From contig JAGBNK010000019.1 of assembly GCA_017634455.1 (NCBI GenBank), positions 1-64,000 on the forward strand: a DNA stretch of 64,000 bases, written 5' to 3'. The DNA is from Lachnospiraceae bacterium. GTDB lineage: Bacteria; Bacillota; Clostridia; Lachnospirales; Lachnospiraceae. Positions 47,916 through 57,570 of the stretch are shown one piece after another (position 1 is the first letter of the stretch; the number at the start of each line of letters is the position of its first letter). The position numbers were made by a program, and so were the translations under genes. The notes below the pieces were generated by a model, which saw nothing but the letters and a program-made list of their open reading frames with translations, had not been told where the DNA came from and searched no databases.

Positions 47916-48689
47916 TTACATATTCTTGATAAATAATACTACTCCCGAGATAATCAGTAACACTATCACCAGCTTCTTCACCAATTTCTCATCCAAAACT
48001 TTGGCGGAGAACATTCCGGCAAATAAGCCCAATAACATGAATGGTATCAGAATCAACACATGCTTAATAGTAGCAAATGTAATAACTCCCAACGCCATAT
48101 AAGTTATAATTCTAACTGTATTTTCTGCAATAAATACTATAGATAAATTTGCTTTGAACTCTGAGGCTGTCTCAGTAATCTCTGACACATAAGCAGCCAC
48201 CAGCACTCCCACTCCAAACAATCCGCATAGCAATCCAGATGCAATTCCCATTATAGCCAGAACCCATCTAGGTGATTGATTAGAAGTCTTGGCATACTCT
48301 TTGCGAAGCATATCTGCACCAACCAGAGTTACTACAATACCAAATATCATTTTCAGAAGCTTCACATCCAGGCTCTTTAAGAGAAATGCGCCTACTACGC
48401 TTCCCCCAAGAACCATAAGCATTATTGGCACAAATATATGCTTCTTCAATTTATCACGATTTTGCCAGGTAAGTACAATATTAGCAGGATAGCTAAGTAT
48501 CAATTCCACAGGTGTAATCTCCACATTACTTACACCAAATCCTAATATAGAATCAAAGACCAATGTATTGGCAAATCCACATAATCCTTTTATATAAAAT
48601 GCAACCACTGTTGCAACAATCCATAACCACATCATGTTCACCATAATAGCACAAATGGCCACATTCATACAAGGTATGAATGTGACCAC
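47916..48689 (-). CDS. TSUP (TauE/SafE) family membrane transporter
   Basis: Eight hydrophobic segments. The two-fold repeat is visible in GLCGFANTLVFDSILGFGV and GLLCGLFGVGVLVAAYVSE, with PVELILSYPANIVL typical of the family. Members export or import small anions such as sulfite or organosulfonates. The start is uncertain: the first GTG (48689) and next ATG (48668) lie in or beside a strong hairpin with no ribosome site, so initiation may be at ATG 48644 or 48635. It follows the GtrA gene by 33 bp. Confidence 0.85.
   Translation of the reverse strand: MVTFIPCMNVAICAIMVNMMWLWIVATVVAFYIKGLCGFANTLVFDSILGFGVSNVEITPVELILSYPANIVLTWQNRDKLKKHIFVPIMLMVLGGSVVGAFLLKSLDVKLLKMIFGIVVTLVGADMLRKEYAKTSNQSPRWVLAIMGIASGLLCGLFGVGVLVAAYVSEITETASEFKANLSIVFIAENTVRIITYMALGVITFATIKHVLILIPFMLLGLFAGMFSAKVLDEKLVKKLVIVLLIISGVVLFIKNM
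48657..48687. repeat. Strong hairpin at the 5' end of the TSUP gene
   Basis: GGCCACATTCATAC (48657-48670) pairs with GTATGAATGTGACC (48674-48687) with one mismatch and a 3-base loop. No T-run follows on the minus strand. It could mask translation starts or act as an RNA processing or binding site. Confidence 0.6.
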
Positions 48690-48722
48690 AAAAAGGAAAT
48701 TTATAAGGAAGGGTTGAAAAAA

Positions 48723-49316
48723 TCAGCTCTTTGCCTCTCCCTCAGGGAATATTATTTTAAAGACAAAGAAGAAAATTACCATAGAAATTCCACCCATCAA
48801 TACCGTAGTACCAATATTGTATAACCAATCTGGGACAAAGGAGCTAGCACAGCCTACCCAGATGCAGTTAACTGAATTTACAACAAATGTTATAACAACC
48901 CAGGCAATGAAATACCACATAGCCTGCCACCATACATTACCCTTGCTTCGAAATGTAATATTTCTCTGAAGTGGGAAATTAATAACCTGTGCTATAAAAG
49001 AGCCCACAAGCATGGCAATGAGATAACCAAGACCACCGCCTATAATTACATTTCCAGCCTCATCATATAACACATCATAGCCTATAACATTCCATGTGAA
49101 GTTCAAGCCAAATATTTCCGCAGGAATCCCAGGCCAGCTCCATTCTATCCCTGCCATTTCCAGGCCCAAAAGTCTAGGAAGAAAAGCATAAATCACATAT
49201 TGAACCAAAGTCACTAAATTACTAAATATAAGGAATAATCCTCCCTCTCTAATCCACTTGGATAGTTTCGGATGTCTCCCTTCAAAATTCTTCCAAACAT
49301 TTGTCAATGTATTCAT
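48723..49316 (-). CDS. GtrA-like membrane protein
   Basis: Four hydrophobic segments in 197 residues. The family signature VINFPLQRNITFRSKGN lies at about residues 114-130. GtrA-like proteins are small membrane proteins often associated with flipping or transfer of polyprenyl-linked sugars. A loop between helices 1 and 2 is unusually long and Trp-rich (GIEWSWPGIPAEIFGLNFTW). The ribosome site is ACGGAGGCATAAT. Confidence 0.85.
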   Translation of the reverse strand: MNTLTNVWKNFEGRHPKLSKWIREGGLFLIFSNLVTLVQYVIYAFLPRLLGLEMAGIEWSWPGIPAEIFGLNFTWNVIGYDVLYDEAGNVIIGGGLGYLIAMLVGSFIAQVINFPLQRNITFRSKGNVWWQAMWYFIAWVVITFVVNSVNCIWVGCASSFVPDWLYNIGTTVLMGGISMVIFFFVFKIIFPEGEAKS

Positions 49317-49389
49317 ATATTATGCCTCCGTACCATATTATCCCAATGTTGTTTCCGCAACTTGTTGAGTTTATATTATCAAAATATTT

Positions 49390-49452
49390 TCCAGAAAAAA
49401 CAAAGACGGCACAATCTGCACTTTTTTATACATAAAATGCAAATTGCACCGT
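49390..49452 (-). terminator. Intrinsic terminator after hydrogenase-chemoreceptor gene
   Basis: ACGGTGCAATTTGCA pairs with TGCAGATTGTGCCGT (minus strand, with G-U pairs), followed by CTTTGTTTTTTC. Confidence 0.7.
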
Positions 49453-49472
49453 ATTAATATCCATTATAACTT

Positions 49473-51413
49473 CTAATTATTAGTTATAAGATTCTCAAGA
49501 TCTGACTCCATGCCTTTGGTAATATCAGACATTTGTACAATAGACTCTGTTGTTTTTTCTGATGAAGCAGTCAGTTCAGCTGTCCTTTGATTAACATTTT
49601 CAATGACTTCCATGATACTCTTTACACCATTGAGGAGCTGATCAACCTCGCCTTTAATACTCTGGTTATTCTCATTAGAATCATCTGCCGTATTTCGTGA
49701 ACCTTCGGCCAGATTCTTAATTTCATCAGCAACAACTGCAAATCCCTTTCCAGCTTCCCCTGCACGGGCAGCCTCAATAGAAGCATTAAGAGCCAACAGA
49801 TTAGTCTGTGCTGCAATATTGATAACTTCAGTATTATTCTGCTCTAATTTTTCAATACTATTCTCAATATTCGTCAATACATCCTGTAAATTAGATGCAA
49901 AATCATTCATTGAAGTCATTGCTTCTGCTATCTCTTTACATTCTCTGAAATTATTCTTACTATCAGACTCAATAGAGTCAATCTGCTCCCCTAAGCTACT
50001 AAAACTATTGGTGATTTGATTAGCAATTTCAACTGTAAATTCTTTGGACTTTTCATGCTCTTCTCGAATCTCATCAGCCATTTTGGCCTTTTCAATCTTA
50101 TCAAGTTCAATCTCTTCCTTGGCATAATATACACAGTTTTCTTTATGATTAAAGCCGTTATATATAGCACTTGCCATCTCTTTACAACTTGAATAGCCAC
50201 AACATGAACAGTTAATATTGCGTTTTTCTTCGGTATTCTTGTGCATCTCATTATAAATGCGTTCTTCATCTTCTGCAGAAGGTTTCTTAATATCAACCAA
50301 ATTGCTCTTATCATTATAATGGCGAATGAAATCTTCTAATTTCAAATTGCCAAATTGCTTGTTTAAACTTGCCAATCTTTTCTCTGGTGTTATAACTCTA
50401 CTCCACGGAGATTTCTTACCATCTTTCTTACTAGCTTCCTTGATTTTCTGAATTTCAAAGAATACTTGCTCATTATGCATATTTTCCTTTTCAACTGCAG
50501 TACCAGCTATACATCCACTACTACAATTCAAGGCATCTATAAACAAATACGGGTTCGCCCCCTGCTTAATCATTGCTGCATTTCTATCTAAATATCCAAA
50601 CATATGATTAGTACCTTCTTTTTGGCGAATCAGTACTTCGTCCCCCAGTAACCACCTAGCATTTTCCTTTAATCCACCTGGCATAGGATAGATGGAACCA
50701 AGACCATATTCAATTTCATCTGTAAAAGGCGTTGCACCAGATACAGGATTTTCTCTCAAGTATTTCATCATATGATCAAATGTGACATTATAGGATACAT
50801 ATCCATTAGTATTTGGATCATCAATCTCATTCTTCTTGGCAATACAAGGACTGATAAAAGCTAATTTATCATTAATATTCATATATTTTTTGGCATAAAT
50901 TGCCGCGCACATCATAGGTGAATGCACCGGCATAAGCTTCGGCAGAAGTTCTGGTTTATATTTCTCAATATATCCTACAACAGCCGGGCAAGGCTGAGAA
51001 ATAGCACCAAAATAATTATTTCTTTGAATATATTGAATATATCCCCATGTTGTTATATCTGCACCAAAAGATACACTTATAACTCGCTTTACACCTAACT
51101 TCTTCAATTGTCCTAAAATATTTTCATATTCCTTTGGATAATTCGCCTTGAATGCAGGCGCAAGCAAAATAGAAATCTGCTCCCCAGATTTTAAATCGTT
51201 AAAGAATCTCTCTGTATCGTCAATAAACTCTCTAGCACCATGCTCACAAACTGAAATACATGCGCCACAAGCTATGCACTTGTCCGGCTCTACATGAATA
51301 ATGTTTCTACCATTTTCATCAACAACAGCCACATTTGCCCCATCGCAACTACATACGCTAATGCACTTATTGCAACCAATACACTTTTCATTAGTCTGAA
51401 CTAAACCTGACAT
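49473..51413 (-). CDS. [FeFe]-hydrogenase-like sensor fused to chemoreceptor signalling domain
   Basis: There are no membrane segments. Residues 1-65 form a two-cluster ferredoxin ([13 protein letters not shown] and [14 protein letters not shown]). Residues about 75-370 are an [FeFe]-hydrogenase large-subunit domain with the three H-cluster motifs in divergent form: SQPCPA (canonical TSCCP), [11 protein letters not shown] (canonical MPCxxKxxE) and [11 protein letters not shown]. The cluster-ligand Cys of motif 1 is kept, but the preceding proton-transfer Cys is Pro, which suggests sensing rather than fast turnover. A further Cys cluster ([12 protein letters not shown]...C, about 402-427) follows, then a chemotaxis signalling coiled coil (about 470-640) with tip [20 protein letters not shown] and [14 protein letters not shown]. 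It should report H2 or redox state to CheA (inference). AGGAGGATTAT precedes the ATG. Confidence 0.9.
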   Translation of the reverse strand: MSGLVQTNEKCIGCNKCISVCSCDGANVAVVDENGRNIIHVEPDKCIACGACISVCEHGAREFIDDTERFFNDLKSGEQISILLAPAFKANYPKEYENILGQLKKLGVKRVISVSFGADITTWGYIQYIQRNNYFGAISQPCPAVVGYIEKYKPELLPKLMPVHSPMMCAAIYAKKYMNINDKLAFISPCIAKKNEIDDPNTNGYVSYNVTFDHMMKYLRENPVSGATPFTDEIEYGLGSIYPMPGGLKENARWLLGDEVLIRQKEGTNHMFGYLDRNAAMIKQGANPYLFIDALNCSSGCIAGTAVEKENMHNEQVFFEIQKIKEASKKDGKKSPWSRVITPEKRLASLNKQFGNLKLEDFIRHYNDKSNLVDIKKPSAEDEERIYNEMHKNTEEKRNINCSCCGYSSCKEMASAIYNGFNHKENCVYYAKEEIELDKIEKAKMADEIREEHEKSKEFTVEIANQITNSFSSLGEQIDSIESDSKNNFRECKEIAEAMTSMNDFASNLQDVLTNIENSIEKLEQNNTEVINIAAQTNLLALNASIEAARAGEAGKGFAVVADEIKNLAEGSRNTADDSNENNQSIKGEVDQLLNGVKSIMEVIENVNQRTAELTASSEKTTESIVQMSDITKGMESDLENLITNN

Positions 51414-51576
51414 ATAATCCTCCTCCCCAGCATCATAAAGTCAATTATTAACCATTATATCAGATAATATGAGTTTTTTCTATTGAAAAGTGATATACTA
51501 ACTTATGCTTGCAGACCTATAATAGTTTCTTGTAAAAAGCGTAAATCAACTAAATGATATAAAGGAGTGTAAAATC

Positions 51577-52812
51577 ATGACTGAATTCAGAGATGAATTA
51601 TTAGAACGTTTTCTTCGATATGTGAAGGTCTATACCACCAGCGAAGATGATGTGGAAAATATACCTAGTACAACCAGACAGTTCGACCTGGCTCGTATAT
51701 TAGAAAATGAGTTAAAAGAACTTGGCTTACAGCAGGTCAAGGTTAGCGATAACTGCTATGTAACTGCTGTACTTCCAGCCTCAGAAGGTATGGAAAATCA
51801 TAAAGTTGTAGGACTTATCGCCCATATGGATACAGCGCCTGATTACAGTGGTGAAAATGTAAATCCTATTATCCATGAGAATTACGATGGCAAGGACATC
51901 CCTCTGGGAGATTCCGGCAAAGTCATTACTGTAAAGGATTTCCCTGAGCTCATGAAATTAGCTGGCAGAACTCTAATCACTGCCGATGGAACAACACTTC
52001 TCGGAGCTGACGACAAGGCCGGTGTAGCAGAGATTATGACCACTGCTTCTTATTTCATTAAGCATCCGGAAGTAAAGCACGGAGAGATTCATATCTGCTT
52101 CACTCCTGATGAGGAAGTTGGACGGGGTCCAGACAAATTCGATGTAGAAGGATTCGCTGCAGACTATGCATACACAGTAGATGGAGACAGCGAGGATGAA
52201 GTAGCTTACGAGAACTTCAATGCTGCATCTGCTATTATTGAAATTGATGGTGTTAATGTACATCCAGGTGAAGCAAAGGACATTATGGTAAATGCTGCTC
52301 TTATAGCTACAGAAATTGCTCAGGCATTACCAGCTGAGGAAACTCCAGCTCACACAGAAGATCGTCAGGGATTCTATCATTTAATAGAAATGTCAGGAGA
52401 TGTGGCACATGCAAAACTTGCTTATATTCTCCGAGACCATGACAAGGATTCCTTTGCAAACCGCAAGGTTGTTGTGGAAAATATTTGCAAAAAAATGACA
52501 GCCGCCTATCCGACTGCCAATATCACATGCACTATAAAAGATTCCTATGAGAACATGCTTGTAATTATGGAGAAACATCCAGAAATCATCAAGCTGGCCA
52601 AGGATGCTATTCAATCTGTTGGTTTAAGTCCAATCTCTCGTCCAATCAGAGGTGGCACAGATGGAGCTCAGCTCTCATTTAAGGGACTGCCTTGTCCAAA
52701 CTTAGGAACAGGCGGATACGGCTTCCATGGACCATATGAGCATGTAAGCTTAGAAGGTATGGAAACAGTAGTTCAGGAACTTATATATATAGGAAGTAAT
52801 CCTATTCAGTAA
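51577..52812 (+). CDS. pepT: Peptidase T (tripeptide aminopeptidase)
   Basis: A cytosolic M20B dizinc aminopeptidase that removes the N-terminal residue of tripeptides. Metal and catalytic motifs seen are AHMDTAPD, LLGADDKAGVAE, FTPDEEVGRG and YTVDGDSEDE, plus RGGTDGAQLSFKGLPCPNLG near the C-terminus. Length 411 aa is typical. AAAGGAGTGTAAAATC precedes the ATG. It probably works on peptides brought in by the Opp system. Its 3' end overlaps the convergent DUF362 gene by 11 bp. Confidence 0.95.
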   Translation: MTEFRDELLERFLRYVKVYTTSEDDVENIPSTTRQFDLARILENELKELGLQQVKVSDNCYVTAVLPASEGMENHKVVGLIAHMDTAPDYSGENVNPIIHENYDGKDIPLGDSGKVITVKDFPELMKLAGRTLITADGTTLLGADDKAGVAEIMTTASYFIKHPEVKHGEIHICFTPDEEVGRGPDKFDVEGFAADYAYTVDGDSEDEVAYENFNAASAIIEIDGVNVHPGEAKDIMVNAALIATEIAQALPAEETPAHTEDRQGFYHLIEMSGDVAHAKLAYILRDHDKDSFANRKVVVENICKKMTAAYPTANITCTIKDSYENMLVIMEKHPEIIKLAKDAIQSVGLSPISRPIRGGTDGAQLSFKGLPCPNLGTGGYGFHGPYEHVSLEGMETVVQELIYIGSNPIQ

Positions 52813-53926
52813 TATATCTCTTCAACTCAGAATAGATATGTTCTGTATCCGGTGGACATCCCATAATACAGAAATCGAAATTACGGGTACATTTTCCAAT
52901 TCCGATTTTACCTGTTTCACCCTGATGGCCCTGGCCTATGGCAATTTGGGAATCCAGCTTCTCAAGAAGGCCTTCGTCTTCTAACTGAAGCAATGCCGGT
53001 ACTAAATTAGCATAACAAGCACTGCATGAATCAACTTCATTCACTGCATATTTGACACGAAGCACCTTGTTCTCACGAGGTGCTTCTTTGTCCATATTGC
53101 CCTCGTTCAAGTCATAGATTCTAGCACCTGCTATATCAATACTACCGCTTCCAATCTCTCCAGCTAGCTTCACATATTCCACATCATCTACAGTAAGCCC
53201 CATAAGCTTACATACATAAGCATCCACAAGAACAGGATCTAAAGCTGTCATAATACAATTACGAACTACAGGATTACCTCCATCCTCGAAATCCAAATCT
53301 CCGCAGATATGATCCACCACAATGAAGTCCTGATGGATTCCCTGTGATAAATGTGCAATGGGGCGATGAAGTCCCATGCTGTGGAAATGTCTCTTCTCAG
53401 TATTTGGAATGAGGCCCTTCATATTCTTGAGAGCACAGGTGATTTTAGTCTGACAATGGCCCTTCATAACAGGTACATTTATGAGGAAATCAATATCATT
53501 TACCACATCACAAATCTCAATATCCAAGCCCTTGCAGTCAACTGTATGATGACCATCCTTCTGTGCATCCACAAAAGGCACCTTATAATTCTCGCACAGA
53601 GTCTTGTATCCACAGAACTCATAGGCATCGGTCGTCTTGTCCCCCACCCATGAACCCTCTGCGATTTTAATATCCGCGAAGTCACGAGCCTGGAGATATT
53701 CTATAATACCGGCAACAATTTCCGGATGAGTAGTTGCACCGAAATTGGCAGGACTTGGGGACACAAGATTAGGCTTGATTCCAATACGAAGCTTAGTTGC
53801 ATCAGCCTGTCCCAAAGCCTCGGCCTTATTACAAATAGCCTGCTGCAAATCAGCCTCCTCCAATATGCGAATTGTCATATCCTTATAATCGGTTCCGTAA
53901 ATCTTATAAATTTCGTCTCGTAACAT
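52802..53926 (-). CDS. DUF362 domain protein
   Basis: A 374-residue protein of the DUF362 family: IRILEEADLQQAICNKAEAL at the N-terminus, RIGIKPNLVSPSPANFGATT followed by HPEIVAGIIEYL, DFLINVPVMKGHCQTKITCA followed by LKNMKGLIPN, and a later segment with DSCSACYANL. Cysteines cluster in the last third but no complete ferredoxin motif is seen. Family members are often linked with Fe-S proteins; the reaction is unknown. The ribosome site AGGAGAG lies at the end of the ABC-F gene, four bases upstream of this gene, so the two are coupled. Confidence 0.85.
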   Translation of the reverse strand: MLRDEIYKIYGTDYKDMTIRILEEADLQQAICNKAEALGQADATKLRIGIKPNLVSPSPANFGATTHPEIVAGIIEYLQARDFADIKIAEGSWVGDKTTDAYEFCGYKTLCENYKVPFVDAQKDGHHTVDCKGLDIEICDVVNDIDFLINVPVMKGHCQTKITCALKNMKGLIPNTEKRHFHSMGLHRPIAHLSQGIHQDFIVVDHICGDLDFEDGGNPVVRNCIMTALDPVLVDAYVCKLMGLTVDDVEYVKLAGEIGSGSIDIAGARIYDLNEGNMDKEAPRENKVLRVKYAVNEVDSCSACYANLVPALLQLEDEGLLEKLDSQIAIGQGHQGETGKIGIGKCTRNFDFCIMGCPPDTEHIYSELKRYITE

Positions 53927-53930
53927 TTCT

Positions 53931-55805
53931 CTACTCTCCTGCCTTAATTTTCTCAGCCAGTTCTTCTAAATACACATATCTGTCCATCTTCTCATCAAGC
54001 TGAGCTTCCAACTCACTCTTGGCTGCTCCCAGTTCATTAAGCTTCACAAAATCACTGGCAATCTTCGGATCAGATAGCTGTTCATCAACCTCTGCGATTT
54101 TATTTTCCAGAGCTTCTATATCGTCCTCAATGGTATCATATTCCAATTGTTCTTTATATGTGAATTTCAGCTTCTTGTTCTGAGCTTTCTGCTGCTTATA
54201 AGCCTCCGCTCCTGACAATTGTTCGCCTGAATCTCCATTTGTCCCGTCAGCAAAATTATCTGATGTAGAATTATTGCCACCAGTTGTTTTCTTATTGCCA
54301 ACAGCAATCTCAAACTCACTGCGATGACTGTTGTAATAATCAGAATAACTACCGTTAAACAGCGTAATCTCGCCAGTTGAATTAAAAGTCAACATACGAT
54401 TAACCACTCTGTCCAGGAAGTATCTGTCATGGGATACAGTAATTAATATCCCCTGAAATGTATCCAGATAATCCTCCAATATATACAGAGTTGAAATATC
54501 CAAATCATTGGTTGGCTCGTCCAAAATCAATACATTTGGCGCACCCATCAAAACTCTGGCCAGATACAATCTCCTCTTCTCACCACCTGAGAGTTTACCA
54601 ATCTTTTGATACTGCATTGAGCCTGTAAACAGGAATTTCTCTAACAACTGGGATGCTGATATATATCCATCCTCAGTGCGGATGTACTCTGCCACATCCT
54701 TGACATAATCTATAACTCTCTGATTTTCATCCATGCCCACAGCTTCCTGAGCATAATATCCAATATTTACCGTCTCACCGATTTCAATGGTTCCTGAATC
54801 CGGTTCAAACTCTTTCATAATCAACTTCAGAAGAGATGATTTACCACAACCATTAGGGCCCAGGATTCCCACTCTATCATTTCTCAGGAAATTATAAGAG
54901 AAATCCTTGATATATGTTCTGCCTTCAAAGGTTACAGTTATGTGATTCAACTCAATAGTCTTATTTCCAAGGCGACTTGAGAGACTCTCAATCTCCACAT
55001 TGGAATCAATCTCAACAGGCTTCTCGTCCCGCAATGCCTCATAGCGCTGAATATGAGCCTTCTGCTTGGTAGAACGAGCTCTGGCCCCACGCTGCATCCA
55101 TGCAATCTCCTTGCGCAGGATGTTGCGATGCTTGGCCTGTGTGGCCAATGCCATCTCCTCACGCTGAGACTTCAACTCCAGAAATCCCTCATAGTTGGTC
55201 TTGTATGAATACAGTTTGCCCTTATCTATTTCTACGATTCGATTGCATACCAAATCTAGGAAATATCTGTCATGGGTAATCATAATCAAAGCTCCACGAT
55301 AAGACTTCAACCATCCCTCCAGCCACTCTGTCATGTGATGATCCAGATGGTTGGTTGGCTCGTCTAGAATCAACACTTCATTTCTAGACAGAAGCACCGC
55401 TGCCAGAGCCACTTTCTTCTTCTGACCGCCTGAGAGATTATCCACTGGTATATATACATCCTCAAATCCCAACTGATTCAGAATAGTCTTGGCCTCACCT
55501 TCCATGGTTGATGCCTGACTAGGATCCCACTGATTGTGTGTAATTACATAATCATATACAGTCTGACCTGGCTCAAAGACTGGATTCTGAGGCAAATAAT
55601 TGATAACCACATTCTTGCCCTTGATGTAATCCCCCTCGTCGCCTTCTTCCACTCCTGCAATGATGCGCAGCAAAGTGGATTTACCAGTTCCATTTATGCC
55701 AATGATTCCAACCTTCTCGCCTTCTTCTAGGCTGAAATCCACCTTGTCCAGAAGCACCTTGTCAGTAAATGCTTTAGACAAATTCTTGATCGTAAGTAAA
55801 TTCAT
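53931..55805 (-). CDS. ABC-F family ATPase
   Basis: Two nucleotide-binding domains in one soluble chain: Walker A GINGTGKST and GPNGCGKSS; signatures LSGGQKKKV and LSGGEKRRL; Walker B VLILDEPTNHLD and VLILDEPTNDLD. The inter-domain arm (about 225-310) includes AWMQRGARARSTKQKAHIQR. A C-terminal charged coiled coil (about 545-624) resembles the Uup type. ABC-F proteins act on the ribosome rather than in transport; some give antibiotic resistance. Middle gene of a MATE, ABC-F, DUF362 operon. AGGAAGG precedes the ATG. Confidence 0.93.
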   Translation of the reverse strand: MNLLTIKNLSKAFTDKVLLDKVDFSLEEGEKVGIIGINGTGKSTLLRIIAGVEEGDEGDYIKGKNVVINYLPQNPVFEPGQTVYDYVITHNQWDPSQASTMEGEAKTILNQLGFEDVYIPVDNLSGGQKKKVALAAVLLSRNEVLILDEPTNHLDHHMTEWLEGWLKSYRGALIMITHDRYFLDLVCNRIVEIDKGKLYSYKTNYEGFLELKSQREEMALATQAKHRNILRKEIAWMQRGARARSTKQKAHIQRYEALRDEKPVEIDSNVEIESLSSRLGNKTIELNHITVTFEGRTYIKDFSYNFLRNDRVGILGPNGCGKSSLLKLIMKEFEPDSGTIEIGETVNIGYYAQEAVGMDENQRVIDYVKDVAEYIRTEDGYISASQLLEKFLFTGSMQYQKIGKLSGGEKRRLYLARVLMGAPNVLILDEPTNDLDISTLYILEDYLDTFQGILITVSHDRYFLDRVVNRMLTFNSTGEITLFNGSYSDYYNSHRSEFEIAVGNKKTTGGNNSTSDNFADGTNGDSGEQLSGAEAYKQQKAQNKKLKFTYKEQLEYDTIEDDIEALENKIAEVDEQLSDPKIASDFVKLNELGAAKSELEAQLDEKMDRYVYLEELAEKIKAGE

Positions 55806-55819
55806 CTATTAATACCTTC

Positions 55820-57181
55820 CTATATCGCCGTTTTGTTGGCATATCTTTTCGACGGTTTAACAATCATAATTATCAACCAGATTATAAATGCTGTAAGACC
55901 TAAACTTACAGGATATGCTCCCATCAACACATAAAAGGTAGGCATATGATCAAATATTGTAAATACCCACAGTAATCGGGTACCACAGATTCCAACAACA
56001 GTAACCAAGGCCGGAATAAATGACATACCAAAACCTCTCAAATATCCTGTAAAAGCTTCCTGTAACACTGTAAATATATATGCTACAAAAATAATCTGAA
56101 GTCTGACTGCTCCGGCTTCTATAACTTCTGGATCTGTATTAAACAATGCCAGCAATTCATGACTTGCCAGTAGGATTCCAGAACACACAACTGCTGTTGA
56201 AACCAGGCTCAACAATATGCAGTTCTGTAGCACTTTCTTACATCTGTCATATTTACCGGCACCGAAGTTCTGACCTACGAAAGTCGTACAAGCCTGAGAG
56301 TAAGAGTTCAATACATAGTATGCTATAACCTCTAAATTAAATGCCGCTGAAGAAGCTGCCATAATTGTAGCGCCCAGGCTGTTAATCGCTGATTGAATAA
56401 CTACATTTGACAGAGAAAATACCATTCCCTGAATTCCAGATGGCACTCCAATTTTCAAAACTTTGATTAACACATCCCAATCTACACACAATTTGCTCAT
56501 ATATACTCTGATTGGTCCCTGTGCTTTCTTCAAATACACCAACAATATTCCCGAACTGACAACATTTGATATAACAGTTGCAAGAGCAACTCCTGCCACA
56601 TCAAGTCCAAAACCTATTACAAATATTAGATTGAGAATAACATTTATCACACCGGCAATTGTAAGGGCCACCATTGGAAGTCTGGTATTACCCTGACTTC
56701 TAAGAATAGCAGCTTCAAAGTTATACAGGAAGCTAAATGCCATACCCAATAAATATATCCGCAGATACAGTATAGACATACTGCGAACTTCCGGAGGCAC
56801 CCCCATAACACTAATCAAAGGACTGGCTATTATCTCACCTATTATAGTCATAAGTATACCGCCAATAACTGCCACAACTATGGATGTATGTACTGTTTTA
56901 GAAACTCTCTCATCATCACCCTGACCAGTAGCATGGGCAATAACTACATTGGCACCAAGGGCGATTCCCACAAACATATTTACCAACAATCCAATAATTG
57001 AACCATTAGAGCCCACCGCAGCCATAGCTTCCTTACCGGCAAATCTACCGATTACTGCTACATCCGCCGCATTAAATAACTGTTGCAATATTCCTGTTGC
57101 GGCAAGTGGCAAAGCAAACTTCAGAATATTAGGTGCCAGTTTGCCATTTATCATGTCCATTTCTCTAGTCTGTCTACTCAT
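55820..57181 (-). CDS. MATE family efflux transporter
   Basis: Twelve hydrophobic segments in about 453 residues, with the N-terminal family sequence PLAATGILQQLFNAADVAVI followed by GRFAGKEAMAAVGS, and its counterpart in the second half. I chose ATG 57181, preceded by GGTGATAT; ATGs at 57160 and 57154 are alternatives. It is only distantly similar to the MATE at 31420. First gene of an operon with ABC-F (14 bp gap) and DUF362. A MATE exporter beside an ABC-F protein could reflect antibiotic defence (inference). Confidence 0.92.
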   Translation of the reverse strand: MSRQTREMDMINGKLAPNILKFALPLAATGILQQLFNAADVAVIGRFAGKEAMAAVGSNGSIIGLLVNMFVGIALGANVVIAHATGQGDDERVSKTVHTSIVVAVIGGILMTIIGEIIASPLISVMGVPPEVRSMSILYLRIYLLGMAFSFLYNFEAAILRSQGNTRLPMVALTIAGVINVILNLIFVIGFGLDVAGVALATVISNVVSSGILLVYLKKAQGPIRVYMSKLCVDWDVLIKVLKIGVPSGIQGMVFSLSNVVIQSAINSLGATIMAASSAAFNLEVIAYYVLNSYSQACTTFVGQNFGAGKYDRCKKVLQNCILLSLVSTAVVCSGILLASHELLALFNTDPEVIEAGAVRLQIIFVAYIFTVLQEAFTGYLRGFGMSFIPALVTVVGICGTRLLWVFTIFDHMPTFYVLMGAYPVSLGLTAFIIWLIIMIVKPSKRYANKTAI

Positions 57182-57570
57182 ATATATCACCGCTTTCTAT
57201 AGGCATTAAATCCGTTAAAACTTCTCATAAAGCACTTATAATTGTAGCACAGGCCCCAACCAATATGTTATAAGATATTAGCGATTAATTGAAAGCATTC
57301 TTATACATTTTCACTAGAGTGGTATAATTCACAGGGTGCCCATCCTGTTTCTGTTCCAGAAAAATTGTGAATTTTTATAGCAAAAAATGCGTATTTTCTA
57401 TGCTTTTTTGCACTTGACGCTGACTTTCTCACGGTGTTATGATTATTAAGCACGGTTTGGGAAACTGAATAATTAATATGGTTTTAAAGCCAATTTGCTT
57501 ACCAGCAATGCGCTTTCAAAATATATTGCAGTGGGTTTTTATAATGTTGTATAGAAAAGGAAGTGATTAA
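57182..57570. other. Gene-free region with two promoter candidates upstream of CarD gene
   Basis: An extended -10 TGGTATAAT lies at 57320-57328, and a stronger promoter at 57414-57443. Between them are short hairpins (ACAGG/CCTGT and TTCTG/CAGAA at about 57331-57363). I see no ORF with a ribosome site. Confidence 0.4.
57414..57443 (+). promoter_or_regulatory. Promoter upstream of CarD-family gene
   Basis: TTGACG (57414-57419) and TATGAT (57438-57443) are separated by 18 bp. The ATG follows about 127 bp downstream. Confidence 0.55.

Noticed and set aside
49473-51413. Catalytic H2-producing hydrogenase
   Set aside because: The proton-transfer Cys is replaced, motifs are divergent, no partner subunits are present, and the C-terminus is a chemoreceptor domain.
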